Part shown: one piece after another, positions 15,814-25,028 of the stretch | Numbering within the stretch: position 1 is the first letter of the stretch | How the letters are laid out: each line of letters opens with the position of its first letter | Assembly: GCA_025355805.1 (NCBI GenBank) | Contig: JANXYY010000006.1 | Coordinates: forward strand, 1 to 43,621 | Origin: Actinomycetes bacterium | GTDB lineage: Bacteria; Actinomycetota; Actinomycetes; Nanopelagicales; Nanopelagicaceae | Reading direction: 5' to 3' | DNA: 43,621 bases | Position numbers and translations under genes: made by a program | Notes under the pieces: model-generated | Seen by the model: only the letters and a program-made list of their open reading frames with translations | What the model was told of the DNA's origin: nothing | Database searches by the model: none

Positions 15814-16918
15814 TTTTGCGTCCCTGCGCTACGGCAATACCGGTTGAAGCGATGAAGACGAGTACTGCCAGTTCGTTGAGAATGCCACCGATCTGCCAAC
15901 AGAGGCGGTTGGCGGCGAGGTCGCCACCGATGATCCGGAGTAACAAAGAGAAGTGGAGTAGGAGGAAGTGCCAGTAGAAGCGACTGCGATACGGCACCGC
16001 TGCGTGGAACACGGCCGGAACAATTACAGGCGCATGCGCGAAGACCATGCCCATCACGAATCCGAGAAAAATAGCGTGCAACATTGCATCAAAAGCTGCG
16101 CCATCAGAAAGGTTGCCGAAAGACAACCAAAGAAGGCCGCCGATTGCGAGCCAGGCGTAGCCGGTGAGCAGGCAAACCGCCATGTATCGCGTCAGACCGG
16201 ATTGGCGAACCGTGCGGCGCGCAACGTCGTGCTTAGCAAGCCAAGCCGCAAGCCCAACTAGTCCGACACCGGCGATTCGAACACCGAGCGAGACGGTAGC
16301 CAATGAGAGGGTAACCCCGAAAGCGAAGATCCCTCCGGCAATTACGAAACTGAGTCGAGCTTGGCCGGTAACTCGGATGACGCGAGCTAACTCAAGTCGT
16401 TCCCCTGCGATTGTCAGCACAAGGAAGGCCGCCAACAGTGGGACGAGAAGCGCGACATCTCGTCCGCTTATCCAGGCAAGAACCGCAACAACCCAAGCGA
16501 ATGCACCGACTGTCATAACCGCCATGTGAAGGCTCATCTGTCGAAGCGAAGCAGCGACGTATAGAGCGACGAGTCCAAAGCCAGCCAACGCGAGGAGAGA
16601 TTCTCCGACGATTAAAGGTAAGCCACTTATCAGGGCAACTCCGCCGAGGCCAGACAAAGTCGGTGCTAGGTATCCCGCTCGATAGCCCAGAGCTACGGCG
16701 CGCTCCAAGGTGATCAGAGTTCCAAAAAAGCCCAGGACCATCAGCGGTCCATGTACATCTTCGAAGTGCGCGCGTGGGCTCGCTACGTCAAGTTTGAGCA
16801 GAATCAATCCCGCCCACAAACCGGCAAGAAGCGCCAAAACGCCTAGCCCGCCGAGAAAGAGTCGAGGACGTGAGGTTTTTCGTCGTGACCCAACGGTATT
16901 CACTACCTGGGCGGTCAC
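15800..16918 (-). CDS. Polytopic membrane protein, NnrS-like
   Basis: A 372-residue protein with about 11-12 hydrophobic helices. Histidines recur in the helices: HGPLMVLGFFGTLITLERAV near the N-terminus, then SLHMAV, MLHAIFLGFVMGMVFAHAP, VFHAA and WHFLLLHF. This layout resembles NnrS-type haem/copper membrane proteins linked to nitric oxide tolerance, but the match is by eye and only moderate. The open frame runs to 17053, far inside the upstream regulator gene. The GTG at 16918 overlaps the regulator's TGA as GTGA and is the likely start. With the regulator, Fe-S factor and hemerythrin it forms one leftward block. Confidence 0.72.
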   Translation of the reverse strand: MTAQVVNTVGSRRKTSRPRLFLGGLGVLALLAGLWAGLILLKLDVASPRAHFEDVHGPLMVLGFFGTLITLERAVALGYRAGYLAPTLSGLGGVALISGLPLIVGESLLALAGFGLVALYVAASLRQMSLHMAVMTVGAFAWVVAVLAWISGRDVALLVPLLAAFLVLTIAGERLELARVIRVTGQARLSFVIAGGIFAFGVTLSLATVSLGVRIAGVGLVGLAAWLAKHDVARRTVRQSGLTRYMAVCLLTGYAWLAIGGLLWLSFGNLSDGAAFDAMLHAIFLGFVMGMVFAHAPVIVPAVFHAAVPYRSRFYWHFLLLHFSLLLRIIGGDLAANRLCWQIGGILNELAVLVFIASTGIAVAQGRKNVTH

Positions 16919-17601
16919 GTCGCATCGACCGAAATGATCCGAAGTGCCGCCGTGCATAAATTCGTTTTCACGAATGGCTTTACCGAATCGGCTTCGATTG
17001 GCGCGCCCAACTCGAGCAGAGCGCCTTGCATTAGGCCAAGGTGCAGAGCACATACGACGTTCGTGTGTTTTTCTGCCACTTCTTGGAACGGGCAGTGGTG
17101 GAGAAGCACCTCTACTTTTCCCGCCGTTGTGGTTGAGAATTCGGGCTGAAATCCGATCGCATCGAGCACCCCATGAAGGCTCGCCAAAGCTTGGTCGGCG
17201 CTGATTGATTCTGTGGTCAGGGGGCGCTCAACCAATCGACGTCCCCACGTTCGCCCGACGTCCAAAGACGTTGACACAGCGCCCTCAAGTGAGGAGATCA
17301 GACCGGTGAGCATTTCCGCGAGCAAGCTAAAGCTGCGTGGCCCGCTCATGCCAACTCGAATGGAATACAGAACTCGTGGCCGTCCCGGACCGTCTCGCTC
17401 TTCGATAATTCGGGTCGCAATCCGGTCTCGGACTAGTCCGTCCAGATGAAACCGCGCTGTGTTGAGATGGAGTCCGGTGAACTCTGCGACCTCGGCAACG
17501 CTCAGTGGCTGAGCGTTATCTCGCAACTTCGCGATTACATCACTCCGACTCACGCCAAAGACAGTCTCGACGCTTTGATCGGTCAGGCTGCCGGTTTCCA
17601 T
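16915..17601 (-). CDS. Winged-helix regulator with three conserved cysteines (SufR-like)
   Basis: This 228-residue protein has an N-terminal winged helix (about 18-82; recognition helix region LHLNTARFHLDGL, wing DGPGRPRVLYS). The C-terminal domain holds Cys170, Cys184, His187 and Cys216, arranged C-x13-CxxH-x28-C. Regulators of this build, such as SufR, bind an Fe-S cluster and respond to redox state, iron or NO. A paralogue with nearly the same spacing lies at 19002-19709. It is divergent from narK across a 130-bp gap and heads the leftward NnrS-like/DUF59 block. It probably senses conditions for nitrate respiration; the target is not proven. Confidence 0.83.
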   Translation of the reverse strand: METGSLTDQSVETVFGVSRSDVIAKLRDNAQPLSVAEVAEFTGLHLNTARFHLDGLVRDRIATRIIEERDGPGRPRVLYSIRVGMSGPRSFSLLAEMLTGLISSLEGAVSTSLDVGRTWGRRLVERPLTTESISADQALASLHGVLDAIGFQPEFSTTTAGKVEVLLHHCPFQEVAEKHTNVVCALHLGLMQGALLELGAPIEADSVKPFVKTNLCTAALRIISVDAT

Positions 17602-17731
17602 GTTTCGAATACTTCACCTTGCCGGCAATAAAAACAAGTAATTATCGTTTCAAATGAATTCTCACCCGTCCGATGCGCGGGAGATGAGGTGCAGATCACC
17701 TATTTAATTACAAGCGAAGGGATTAAACCCG
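17602..17731. promoter_or_regulatory. Divergent control region between the regulator and narK
   Basis: This 130-bp gap must hold promoters for both strands. The near-palindrome TTCAAATGAA lies at about 17650-17659 and a TATTTA at 17701-17706 could be a -10-like box. No second copy of the palindrome was found upstream of the other regulator, so operator status is only a suggestion. Confidence 0.35.
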
Positions 17732-18970
17732 GTGAAAATCCAATACGCTCCAGTTGTGACGAACATGGAATTCCAGAGACCGACTTCTTCCACTTCCTCG
17801 GCCACCCCCATCCGCCCAGGTGCCTATCTGCAATTACTGCTGGCAACGATGGGATTTGGTCTCAACTTTTGGGCCTGGGCTTTAATTGGGCCACTCGGGC
17901 CTGCGTATAAAAACTCCCTCGGCCTAACGTCCTTCCAGCAAGCCTTAGTCGTCGCCCTCCCAGTCCTGGTCGGCTCCTTGGGTCGGATCCCCGTGGGTGC
18001 TTTAACCGATCGGTACGGGGCCCGGGTTATGTTCCCGGTTATTAGTTTCTTGACAATGCTCCCACTGCTTTATCTGGCTTTTTTCGGGGAAAGTTTGAAC
18101 CAACTCCTGATCGGCGGGTTCTTCCTCGGACTCGGCGGAACCACCTTCGCGATCGGAATCCCACTTGTAAACAGTTGGTTCCCACCCGAGCGACGAGGAT
18201 TTGCCCTTGGCATTTTTGGCGCTGGTATGGGCGGAACTGCGATCTCTGCATTTACGACGGTGAAGCTGGCCGAGGCGCACACCCGCTCATTCCCATTTTT
18301 GCTGGTCACCGTGGTACTCGCGGTCTACGGGCTTCTTGCGATTATTTTGGTTCGAGATGCCCGGACACCGGGAAAAATTGACGGTGGGTTCTGGAATCGC
18401 ACGTGGACAACGATGCGAATGGGCATCACCATGAGGCTTTCCGCCCTTTATGCAGTTGGATTTGGTGGTTTTGTAGCCTTTAGCGTCTACCTAGTTACCT
18501 ACCTGAAGAATGCCTACGGATTGACCCAGGCGGATGCCGCTTCGCGCACTGCTGGGTTCGTGGTTCTCGCAGTCATCGCTCGACCTATTGGCGGTTGGCT
18601 CTCCGACCGCTTTCATCCGGTTCCGGTTCTCACAGGTTGTTTCACCCTCGTCACTCTTCTCGCGGGGGTGGCCTCCTTTCATCTTGAGCTTGTTCCGCTG
18701 GCGACGCTGGCCTTTCTGGGCATGGCCGCGGGTCTCGGAGCGGCAGCCGGAGCCTGCTTCGCGCTCGTCGCTCGGATGGCCCCAGCCCAATCCGTCGGAT
18801 CAGTAACCGGGGTCGTTGGCGCAGCTGGTGGACTAGGGGGCTTTATACCGCCGCTCGTTATGGGTCTAGTTTTCGGCCGGACTGGAAGTTACACGATCGG
18901 ATTCATCTTGCTCACTGCGGTCGCTCTCTCGGCGGCGATTTATACCTGGTTCGGGATGAGCCACCAATAA
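17732..18970 (+). CDS. narK: NarK-type MFS nitrate/nitrite transporter
   Basis: A 412-residue major facilitator protein with 12 predicted helices. It carries the two substrate-binding arginines of NarK proteins (Arg85 in SLGRIPVG, Arg284 in VIARPIGG), the first nitrate signature IFGAGMGGTA (161-170), the FPPERRG loop and the second signature in GAAGGLGGFIPP. It probably imports nitrate and/or exports nitrite for the NarGHJI enzyme downstream. The GTG at 17732 is used here; an ATG at 17765 is an alternative because the first 25 residues are not conserved in the family. It is separated from narG only by a regulator gene, so one transcript is possible. Confidence 0.93.
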   Translation: MKIQYAPVVTNMEFQRPTSSTSSATPIRPGAYLQLLLATMGFGLNFWAWALIGPLGPAYKNSLGLTSFQQALVVALPVLVGSLGRIPVGALTDRYGARVMFPVISFLTMLPLLYLAFFGESLNQLLIGGFFLGLGGTTFAIGIPLVNSWFPPERRGFALGIFGAGMGGTAISAFTTVKLAEAHTRSFPFLLVTVVLAVYGLLAIILVRDARTPGKIDGGFWNRTWTTMRMGITMRLSALYAVGFGGFVAFSVYLVTYLKNAYGLTQADAASRTAGFVVLAVIARPIGGWLSDRFHPVPVLTGCFTLVTLLAGVASFHLELVPLATLAFLGMAAGLGAAAGACFALVARMAPAQSVGSVTGVVGAAGGLGGFIPPLVMGLVFGRTGSYTIGFILLTAVALSAAIYTWFGMSHQ

Positions 18971-19001
18971 TCACGGTGCAAAACAAATTGATCACAATTC
19001 G

Positions 19002-19709
19002 ATGCTAAGTTCCGGTGCTATGCAGACATTGGGCAGCCGGGCGATCTTGCTTGAGTCGATCCAAGGCCGACGAGAACTCGTGAGTATTCAGGAACTCTCG
19101 CTCGCCTCAAGACTCCATCCAAATACTGTGCGTACTCATTTAGATTCGCTCCTTGCTACCGCTGAGATTGAGCGGGAGCAAGCACCCTCTGCAGGTCGCG
19201 GGCGCCCCATGTGGCTTTACCGAGCCGCCGTGAAGAAACCCTCACCTTATGAGATGCTCGCCGACGCGCTCGTGCATCAACTGGGACAGACCGATGACCC
19301 CGCGCTGATGGATCACGCAGCGAAACGCTGGGCTGATGCCGCCGCGGCAGGTGTCTCAGGAGTTACGCCGTCGGACGGTGATGAGGCTGTTGATCAATTG
19401 ATGAAAGCTTTGCAAAACGTGGGTTTTGCGGTTTCCGGCAATGCTGTCGGTGATGAAATTTCGATTACTGAGTGTCCGTACGCTGCGATCGTTGAAGCGC
19501 AACCACGAGTGTGTGACGTACATGCCGCGCTTGTAACGGAATTACTTTCGCGGTCAACTCAACCTATCACCCTCAAACGTCTTGATGTTTGGGTCAAAAC
19601 AGGAATTTGTGTAGCACACTTGAGTCGAGTCGACCTAACTCCGGCTCGCACAATTGATCCAACAAATATCGCAGGAATCAGCGCAGAACGGATTGATGAT
19701 GAAGAGTAA
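19002..19709 (+). CDS. Winged-helix regulator with three conserved cysteines, paralogue of the narK-divergent one
   Basis: A 235-residue regulator with an N-terminal winged helix (about 12-75; LHPNTVRTHLDSL, wing AGRGRPMWLYR). The C-terminal domain has Cys158, Cys171, His174 and Cys203, spaced C-x12-CxxH-x28-C, almost the same as in the leftward regulator. An Fe-S cluster is therefore likely. Its 3' end overlaps narG by 14 bases (11 if narG uses its second ATG), so it is translated with the nitrate reductase and probably controls that operon. A second ATG at 19020, preceded by TAAGTT at 19006-19011, is an alternative start that begins exactly at the conserved fold. Confidence 0.84.
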   Translation: MLSSGAMQTLGSRAILLESIQGRRELVSIQELSLASRLHPNTVRTHLDSLLATAEIEREQAPSAGRGRPMWLYRAAVKKPSPYEMLADALVHQLGQTDDPALMDHAAKRWADAAAAGVSGVTPSDGDEAVDQLMKALQNVGFAVSGNAVGDEISITECPYAAIVEAQPRVCDVHAALVTELLSRSTQPITLKRLDVWVKTGICVAHLSRVDLTPARTIDPTNIAGISAERIDDEE

Positions 19710-22700
19710 GAATGAATCAAGTCCCGCAGTCGCAGAATTTCTCGTAAAGGCTGGACGGTTCTTTAACGCGGGTGAAACGTCACCGGATCTGCGAACGATC
19801 ACTAAAAAAGGTGGGCGTGATGGTGATGTTTTTTACCGCGATCGATGGAGCCACGACAAGGTAGTGCGAAGCACGCACGGGGTTAACTGCACCGGATCTT
19901 GCTCTTGGAAAGTTTATGTAAAAGACGGAATCATCACTTGGGAAACGCAGCAGACGGATTACCCCTCAATTGGTCCTGACACACCGGAATATGAGCCTCG
20001 AGGTTGCCCGCGTGGGGCAGCATTTTCTTGGTATACCTACTCTCCAACTCGCGTCCGCTACCCGTATATCCGCGGTGTTCTCCTCGATGCATATCGCAAG
20101 GAGAAGGCGAAGGGCCTGGACGCAGTTGACGCCTGGGCGGCTGTAGTGCAGAACTCCGACACCCGTAAGAGGTATCAACGCGCACGAGGTAAAGGTGGCT
20201 TGGTTCGAGTTGGCTGGGATGAAGTCGCTGAGATTATTGCAGCGGCGCATCTCTACACCGCAAAAGAGTATGGGCCCGATCGAATCTTCGGCTTCTCGCC
20301 GATCCCCGCAATGTCTATGGCATCTCACGCGGTTGGCGCACGCTTCATCTCACTCATGGGTGGTGCGATGCTTTCGTTCTACGACTGGTACTGCGATTTG
20401 CCCGTGGCAGCGCCACAAGTTTTTGGTGATCAGACAGATGTTCCGGAATCTGCTGACTGGTGGAATGCCTCTTACTTGATCATGTGGGGCTCGAATGTTC
20501 CGGTGACTCGCACACCCGACGCTCACTTCATGGCGGAAGCGCGTTACCGTGGACAGAAAGTAATTGCGGTATCGCCGGATTATGCAGATAACACAAAATT
20601 TGCCGACGAGTGGATGTCGCCGCACCCGGGGACTGATGGTGCTCTTGGGATGGCGATGGGCCATGTGATTCTGAAGGAATTCTTCATTGATCGTCAGATC
20701 CCGCGTTTCGTCGAATATGTAAAAACGTACAGCGACTTGCCATTTCTGGTGACCCTGCGGGAGAAGAATGGCGCTTGGGTTCCAGACAAATTCGTTACTT
20801 CGGCTGATCTCGGCGATGAGAACGAGGGTGCTGAGTTCAAGACAGTTCTAATTGATTCGCAAACTGGGAAGCCATATGTGCCGAATGGCTCTCTGGGTTT
20901 TAGGTTTAATGAATCAGGTAAAGGGAAGTGGAATCTCGATCTTGAGGGGGTTGATCCAGCACTCTCATTCTTCGGGTCACAAAATTCCGAAACCGCTGAG
21001 GTCTTGCTCCCGCGCTTTGATATTGGACAAGATAAAGACGAGAAAGGCGGCGTTCTTTCACGAGGCGTGCCTGCAGCGCGTCTTGCGACAAAAAATGGCG
21101 AGCGCCTGGTCACCACCGTCTTTGATCTAATGCTCGCGCAGTATGGCGTTAAGCGCGACGGGCTACCTGGTGATTGGCCAAGTGGCTATGACGATCCAAA
21201 GCCCTACACGCCTGCCTGGCAAGAAGAAATCACCGGAGTGCCGGCGGAACAAGCTGCACGTATCGGACGAGAATTTGCGCAGAATGCAGCAGATTCAGGT
21301 GGTCGATCAATGATCATTCTCGGCGCTGGGACAAACCATTGGTTCCACTCCGACACGATTTACCGCACTTTCCTCGCCCTCATCACGCTCACGGGTTGCC
21401 AAGGGGTCAATGGCGGCGGTTGGGCTCATTACGTCGGTCAAGAAAAGGTCCGCCCAGTTACCGGTTGGGCACAGTTGGCCTTTGGTCTCGATTGGTCACG
21501 CCCACCACGCCAAATGATCGGCACTGGATTCTTCTACGTGAATACCAATCAATGGCGCTATGACCAAATAGGTGCGGATGCTCTCGCCTCGCCGTTAGGT
21601 GAAGGACGATTTAAAGATCGCGCACTTATTGACACGCTCGCCCAATCTGCGCGTTCGGGTTGGATGCCCACCTACCCAACCTTTGATGTAAATCCCCTTG
21701 AAATCGCCAAGCGCGCTGAGGATCTAGGCAAAACTCCATCAGACTTCTTGGCCGACGCTCTTCAATCAGGTGATGTTAAGTTTGCAATTGAAGATCCTGA
21801 TGCGCCTGAGAATTGGCCGCGCGTTCTTACGGTATGGCGGGCGAATCTACTTGGCTCCTCGAGCAAAGGGAATGAATACTTCCTTCGACATTTGCTTGGG
21901 GCGGATAACTCGGTTCGGGCTAACGAGAGTGTGCAAGAGGTACGACCTCAGGAAGTCACTTGGCGCGAAGAAGCGCCAGAAGGAAAACTGGATTTATTGG
22001 TCAGCATTGATTTTCGCATGACAAGTACGGGTCTATTCGGCGATATCTTGCTTCCTGCCGCGACTTGGTACGAGAAACACGATCTTTCGAGCACTGACAT
22101 GCACCCATACGTCCACGCATTTTCCCCCGCGATCGATCCACCGTGGGAGACAAAGACCGATTATGAAATTTTCCAGGCGCTTGGCCGGAAAGTGTCAGAA
22201 CTCGCGCCTGGTTATCTGGAATCAGTCACTGATGTCGTCGCGGTGCCGTTGCTTCACGACACTGCGGATGAAATGGCGCTGCCAGGCGGCGTCGTACGCG
22301 ACTGGCACAAGGGTGAAGTCCCACTCATACCGGGCAAGACGGCACCAAAGTTTGTTACCGTCGAACGCGATTACCGCACGATCGGTGCGAAGATGTCATC
22401 GCTTGGACCGCTGGTTGAAAAACTTGGCACGCTGACCAAAGGAGTTCACGTCGATCCAACCATTGAGGTCGGGATCCTTGCGCGAGTAAATGGGGTGATT
22501 AAAGATGGCCCTGCCGCGGGACGACCATCGTTGGTAACCGATACAAATGCTTGTGAGATGATCCTGGCCCTTTCTGGAACCACTAATGGGCGAGTCGCCG
22601 TGGCTGGCTTCGAATTTCTTGAAGAGCGCACTGGTCGACCACTCGCAGATCTGGCACGCGATAACGAAGGGAAGCGAATCACCTTCGCCGATACCCAATC

Positions 22701-23394
22701 TCGACCGGTGCCGGTCATCACGAGCCCTGAGTGGTCAGGGAGCGAGCATGGTGGTCGCAGATATACGGCTTTTGCGATCAACGTTGAAAGACTAAAGCCG
22801 TGGCACACTCTTACTGGTCGTCAGCACTTCTTTCTTGACCACGATTGGATGAGCGAGATCGGTGAATGTTTGCCAACCTTCCGACCTCCGCTGAACATGC
22901 ACAGGATCTATGGTGATCAGGGTCTTGGTGCTGGCAAAGAAGTAACCGTGCGATATTTGACGCCGCACTCAAAATGGTCGATTCACTCCGAGTACCAAGA
23001 CAACTTATTTATGCTCTCACTTTCGCGTGGTGGACCCGAGATCTGGATGAGTCCGCAAGATGCAGAAACTATCGGCGTGAAGGATAACGAATGGATTGAG
23101 GCATATAACCGCAACGGTGTTGTGGTTGCGCGCTCCATCGTTTCGCACCGGATGCCGGCTGGCACCGTATACATGTATCACGCGAAGGATCGGACGATAG
23201 ATGTACCGAGAACCGAGATCACCGGCCTGCGTGGTGGTGTTCACAATTCGCTTACCCGATTGATGATCAAACCAACCCACCTTGTTGGTGGATACGGCCA
23301 ACTGTCCTTTGCATTCAACTATCTAGGACCGACGGGGAATCAACGTGACGAAGTAACTGTTATTCGCCGTCGTTCGCAGGAGGTCGTTTACTAA
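19696..23394 (+). CDS. narG: Respiratory nitrate reductase alpha subunit NarG
   Basis: This 1232-residue molybdoenzyme reduces nitrate to nitrite at the cytoplasmic face of the membrane. The FS0 cluster ligands are His61, Cys65, Cys69 and Cys104 (H-x3-C-x3-C-x34-C), and the molybdenum ligand is Asp230 in SFYDWYCDLP. Length and ends match the family, and no frameshift is visible. The frame opens at 19654, but ATG 19696 or 19699 just inside the end of the regulator gene fits the family N-terminus. The TAA stop shares a base with the narH ATG. MGD cofactor would be supplied through the MobA encoded upstream. Confidence 0.98.
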   Translation: MMKSKNESSPAVAEFLVKAGRFFNAGETSPDLRTITKKGGRDGDVFYRDRWSHDKVVRSTHGVNCTGSCSWKVYVKDGIITWETQQTDYPSIGPDTPEYEPRGCPRGAAFSWYTYSPTRVRYPYIRGVLLDAYRKEKAKGLDAVDAWAAVVQNSDTRKRYQRARGKGGLVRVGWDEVAEIIAAAHLYTAKEYGPDRIFGFSPIPAMSMASHAVGARFISLMGGAMLSFYDWYCDLPVAAPQVFGDQTDVPESADWWNASYLIMWGSNVPVTRTPDAHFMAEARYRGQKVIAVSPDYADNTKFADEWMSPHPGTDGALGMAMGHVILKEFFIDRQIPRFVEYVKTYSDLPFLVTLREKNGAWVPDKFVTSADLGDENEGAEFKTVLIDSQTGKPYVPNGSLGFRFNESGKGKWNLDLEGVDPALSFFGSQNSETAEVLLPRFDIGQDKDEKGGVLSRGVPAARLATKNGERLVTTVFDLMLAQYGVKRDGLPGDWPSGYDDPKPYTPAWQEEITGVPAEQAARIGREFAQNAADSGGRSMIILGAGTNHWFHSDTIYRTFLALITLTGCQGVNGGGWAHYVGQEKVRPVTGWAQLAFGLDWSRPPRQMIGTGFFYVNTNQWRYDQIGADALASPLGEGRFKDRALIDTLAQSARSGWMPTYPTFDVNPLEIAKRAEDLGKTPSDFLADALQSGDVKFAIEDPDAPENWPRVLTVWRANLLGSSSKGNEYFLRHLLGADNSVRANESVQEVRPQEVTWREEAPEGKLDLLVSIDFRMTSTGLFGDILLPAATWYEKHDLSSTDMHPYVHAFSPAIDPPWETKTDYEIFQALGRKVSELAPGYLESVTDVVAVPLLHDTADEMALPGGVVRDWHKGEVPLIPGKTAPKFVTVERDYRTIGAKMSSLGPLVEKLGTLTKGVHVDPTIEVGILARVNGVIKDGPAAGRPSLVTDTNACEMILALSGTTNGRVAVAGFEFLEERTGRPLADLARDNEGKRITFADTQSRPVPVITSPEWSGSEHGGRRYTAFAINVERLKPWHTLTGRQHFFLDHDWMSEIGECLPTFRPPLNMHRIYGDQGLGAGKEVTVRYLTPHSKWSIHSEYQDNLFMLSLSRGGPEIWMSPQDAETIGVKDNEWIEAYNRNGVVVARSIVSHRMPAGTVYMYHAKDRTIDVPRTEITGLRGGVHNSLTRLMIKPTHLVGGYGQLSFAFNYLGPTGNQRDEVTVIRRRSQEVVY

Positions 23395-25028
23395 TGCGTG
23401 TTATGGCCCAAATCGGCATGGTAATGAACCTGGACAAGTGCATTGGCTGTCACACCTGCTCGGTCACTTGCAAACAGGCCTGGACGAATCGTCCTGGGCT
23501 TGAATACGCGTGGTTTAACAACGTGGAGACCCGTCCTGGCCAGGGGTATCCACGCACGTATCAAGACCAGGAGAAGTGGCAAGGCGGTTGGGTTCTAAAG
23601 CGCGGCAAGTTGAAACTGCGCTCGGGTGGAAGACTTTCGCGTCTTGCCAAGATCTTTAGCAATCCGCGTCTACCCGGAATTACGGATTACTACGAACCAT
23701 GGACGTACGACTATGAAACGTTGATCTCGTCCCCACTTGGTGAGCACACACCAGTCGCTCAACCTAAATCGTTACTCACAGGTAAACCAATGAAAATTTC
23801 ATGGTCGGCAAACTGGGACGATGATCTCGCGGGTGGACCCGAACTCGCAGTTGACGATCCGATCTTGAAAAAGATCAAGAATGAGGTTGGAGATCGAGTA
23901 AAGCTCGAATTCGAGCAAGCTTTTATGTTTTATCTGCCACGCATCTGTGAGCACTGCCTAAATCCTGCCTGTGTTGCCGCATGCCCATCTGGTGCTATGT
24001 ATAAGCGGAGCGAAGATGGCATTGTTCTCGTAGATCAAGATGCCTGCCGAGGCTGGCGCATGTGCGTCACCGGCTGTCCCTACAAGAAGGTCTATTTCAA
24101 TCACCGCACGGGCAAAGCCGAGAAGTGCACCTTCTGCTATCCGCGCATCGAGGTGGGCCTACCAACCGTCTGCGCCGAGACATGTGTTGGTCGGCTCCGT
24201 TACATAGGACTCTTCCTATACGACGCAGACAAAGTCACTGCTGCGGCAGCGACTGAGGATCCGCAGGCGCTTTATCAGGCCCAATTGGATCTCATTCTTG
24301 ATCCACATGACCCAGACGTTCAAGCGGCGGCGCTTCGAGATGGGATCGCGGCGGACTGGCTTGAGGCAGCCGAAAAATCTCCGGTCTATCGCTTGGCCAA
24401 GGAATTCAAGGTTGCCCTTCCCTTGCATCCGGAATATCGCACGTTGCCAATGGTCTGGTACATCCCTCCACTTTCGCCAGTCGTTGAAGCACTTCGCGAT
24501 ACCGGGCACGATGCAGAGGAACACGGGAATCTCTTTGGCGCCCTTGATCAACTGCGGATTCCCATCGAGTACCTTGCTGAACTCTTTACCGCTGGCGATA
24601 TCAAACCGGTAATGCACTCGCTCAAGATTCTTGCATCGATGCGCTCATATATGCGCGATGAAAACCTCGGCCGGCAGACCCGTCCAGAAATTCCCGCCAG
24701 CGTCGGTATGAGTGAAACCGAAATTCGTAGCCTTTATCGTCTCTTAGCAATTGCAAAGTACGAAGATCGCTATGTCATCCCCAAGGCTCACGCGGAGATC
24801 GGCCACGAATTGGAAGAGCTCGCATGCTCTGTTAGCGACTCTGTAGGGCCAGACATATACAAGTCGGGGCCATTCGGAGAATCGTCGGGGCGACCAGTTC
24901 CAGTTTCGATCGAATCCTTCCATGCTCTAAAGCAACGTCAGACTTCGGAGGTGATCGTTCCGGTTGAAGATCTGAGCGGACGCGCCAATCTCCTCAACTG
25001 GGATGGAAAAGGGGCTCCAAATGAGTAG
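23394..25028 (+). CDS. narH: Respiratory nitrate reductase beta subunit NarH
   Basis: The 544-residue electron-transfer subunit has four cysteine groups: Cys16/19/22/26, Cys185/188/193/197, Cys218/224/228 with Trp221 in the second position, and Cys245/248/260/264. The tryptophan marks the 3Fe-4S cluster; the others hold 4Fe-4S clusters. It passes electrons from the NarI haems to NarG. The ATG overlaps the narG stop (TAATG) and the stop overlaps narJ by eight bases, so the four nar genes form one coupled operon. The start MRVMAQIGMVMNLDKC fits the family. Confidence 0.98.
   Translation: MRVMAQIGMVMNLDKCIGCHTCSVTCKQAWTNRPGLEYAWFNNVETRPGQGYPRTYQDQEKWQGGWVLKRGKLKLRSGGRLSRLAKIFSNPRLPGITDYYEPWTYDYETLISSPLGEHTPVAQPKSLLTGKPMKISWSANWDDDLAGGPELAVDDPILKKIKNEVGDRVKLEFEQAFMFYLPRICEHCLNPACVAACPSGAMYKRSEDGIVLVDQDACRGWRMCVTGCPYKKVYFNHRTGKAEKCTFCYPRIEVGLPTVCAETCVGRLRYIGLFLYDADKVTAAAATEDPQALYQAQLDLILDPHDPDVQAAALRDGIAADWLEAAEKSPVYRLAKEFKVALPLHPEYRTLPMVWYIPPLSPVVEALRDTGHDAEEHGNLFGALDQLRIPIEYLAELFTAGDIKPVMHSLKILASMRSYMRDENLGRQTRPEIPASVGMSETEIRSLYRLLAIAKYEDRYVIPKAHAEIGHELEELACSVSDSVGPDIYKSGPFGESSGRPVPVSIESFHALKQRQTSEVIVPVEDLSGRANLLNWDGKGAPNE

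Noticed and set aside
18971-19019. FNR or CRP box (TTGATCACAA) before the second regulator
   Set aside because: Only one half-site matches FNR; the second half lacks the ATCAA complement.
19654-19695. Upstream in-frame extension of narG
   Set aside because: It would lengthen overlap with the regulator gene and adds residues not typical for NarG; the ATG pair at 19696/19699 fits better.
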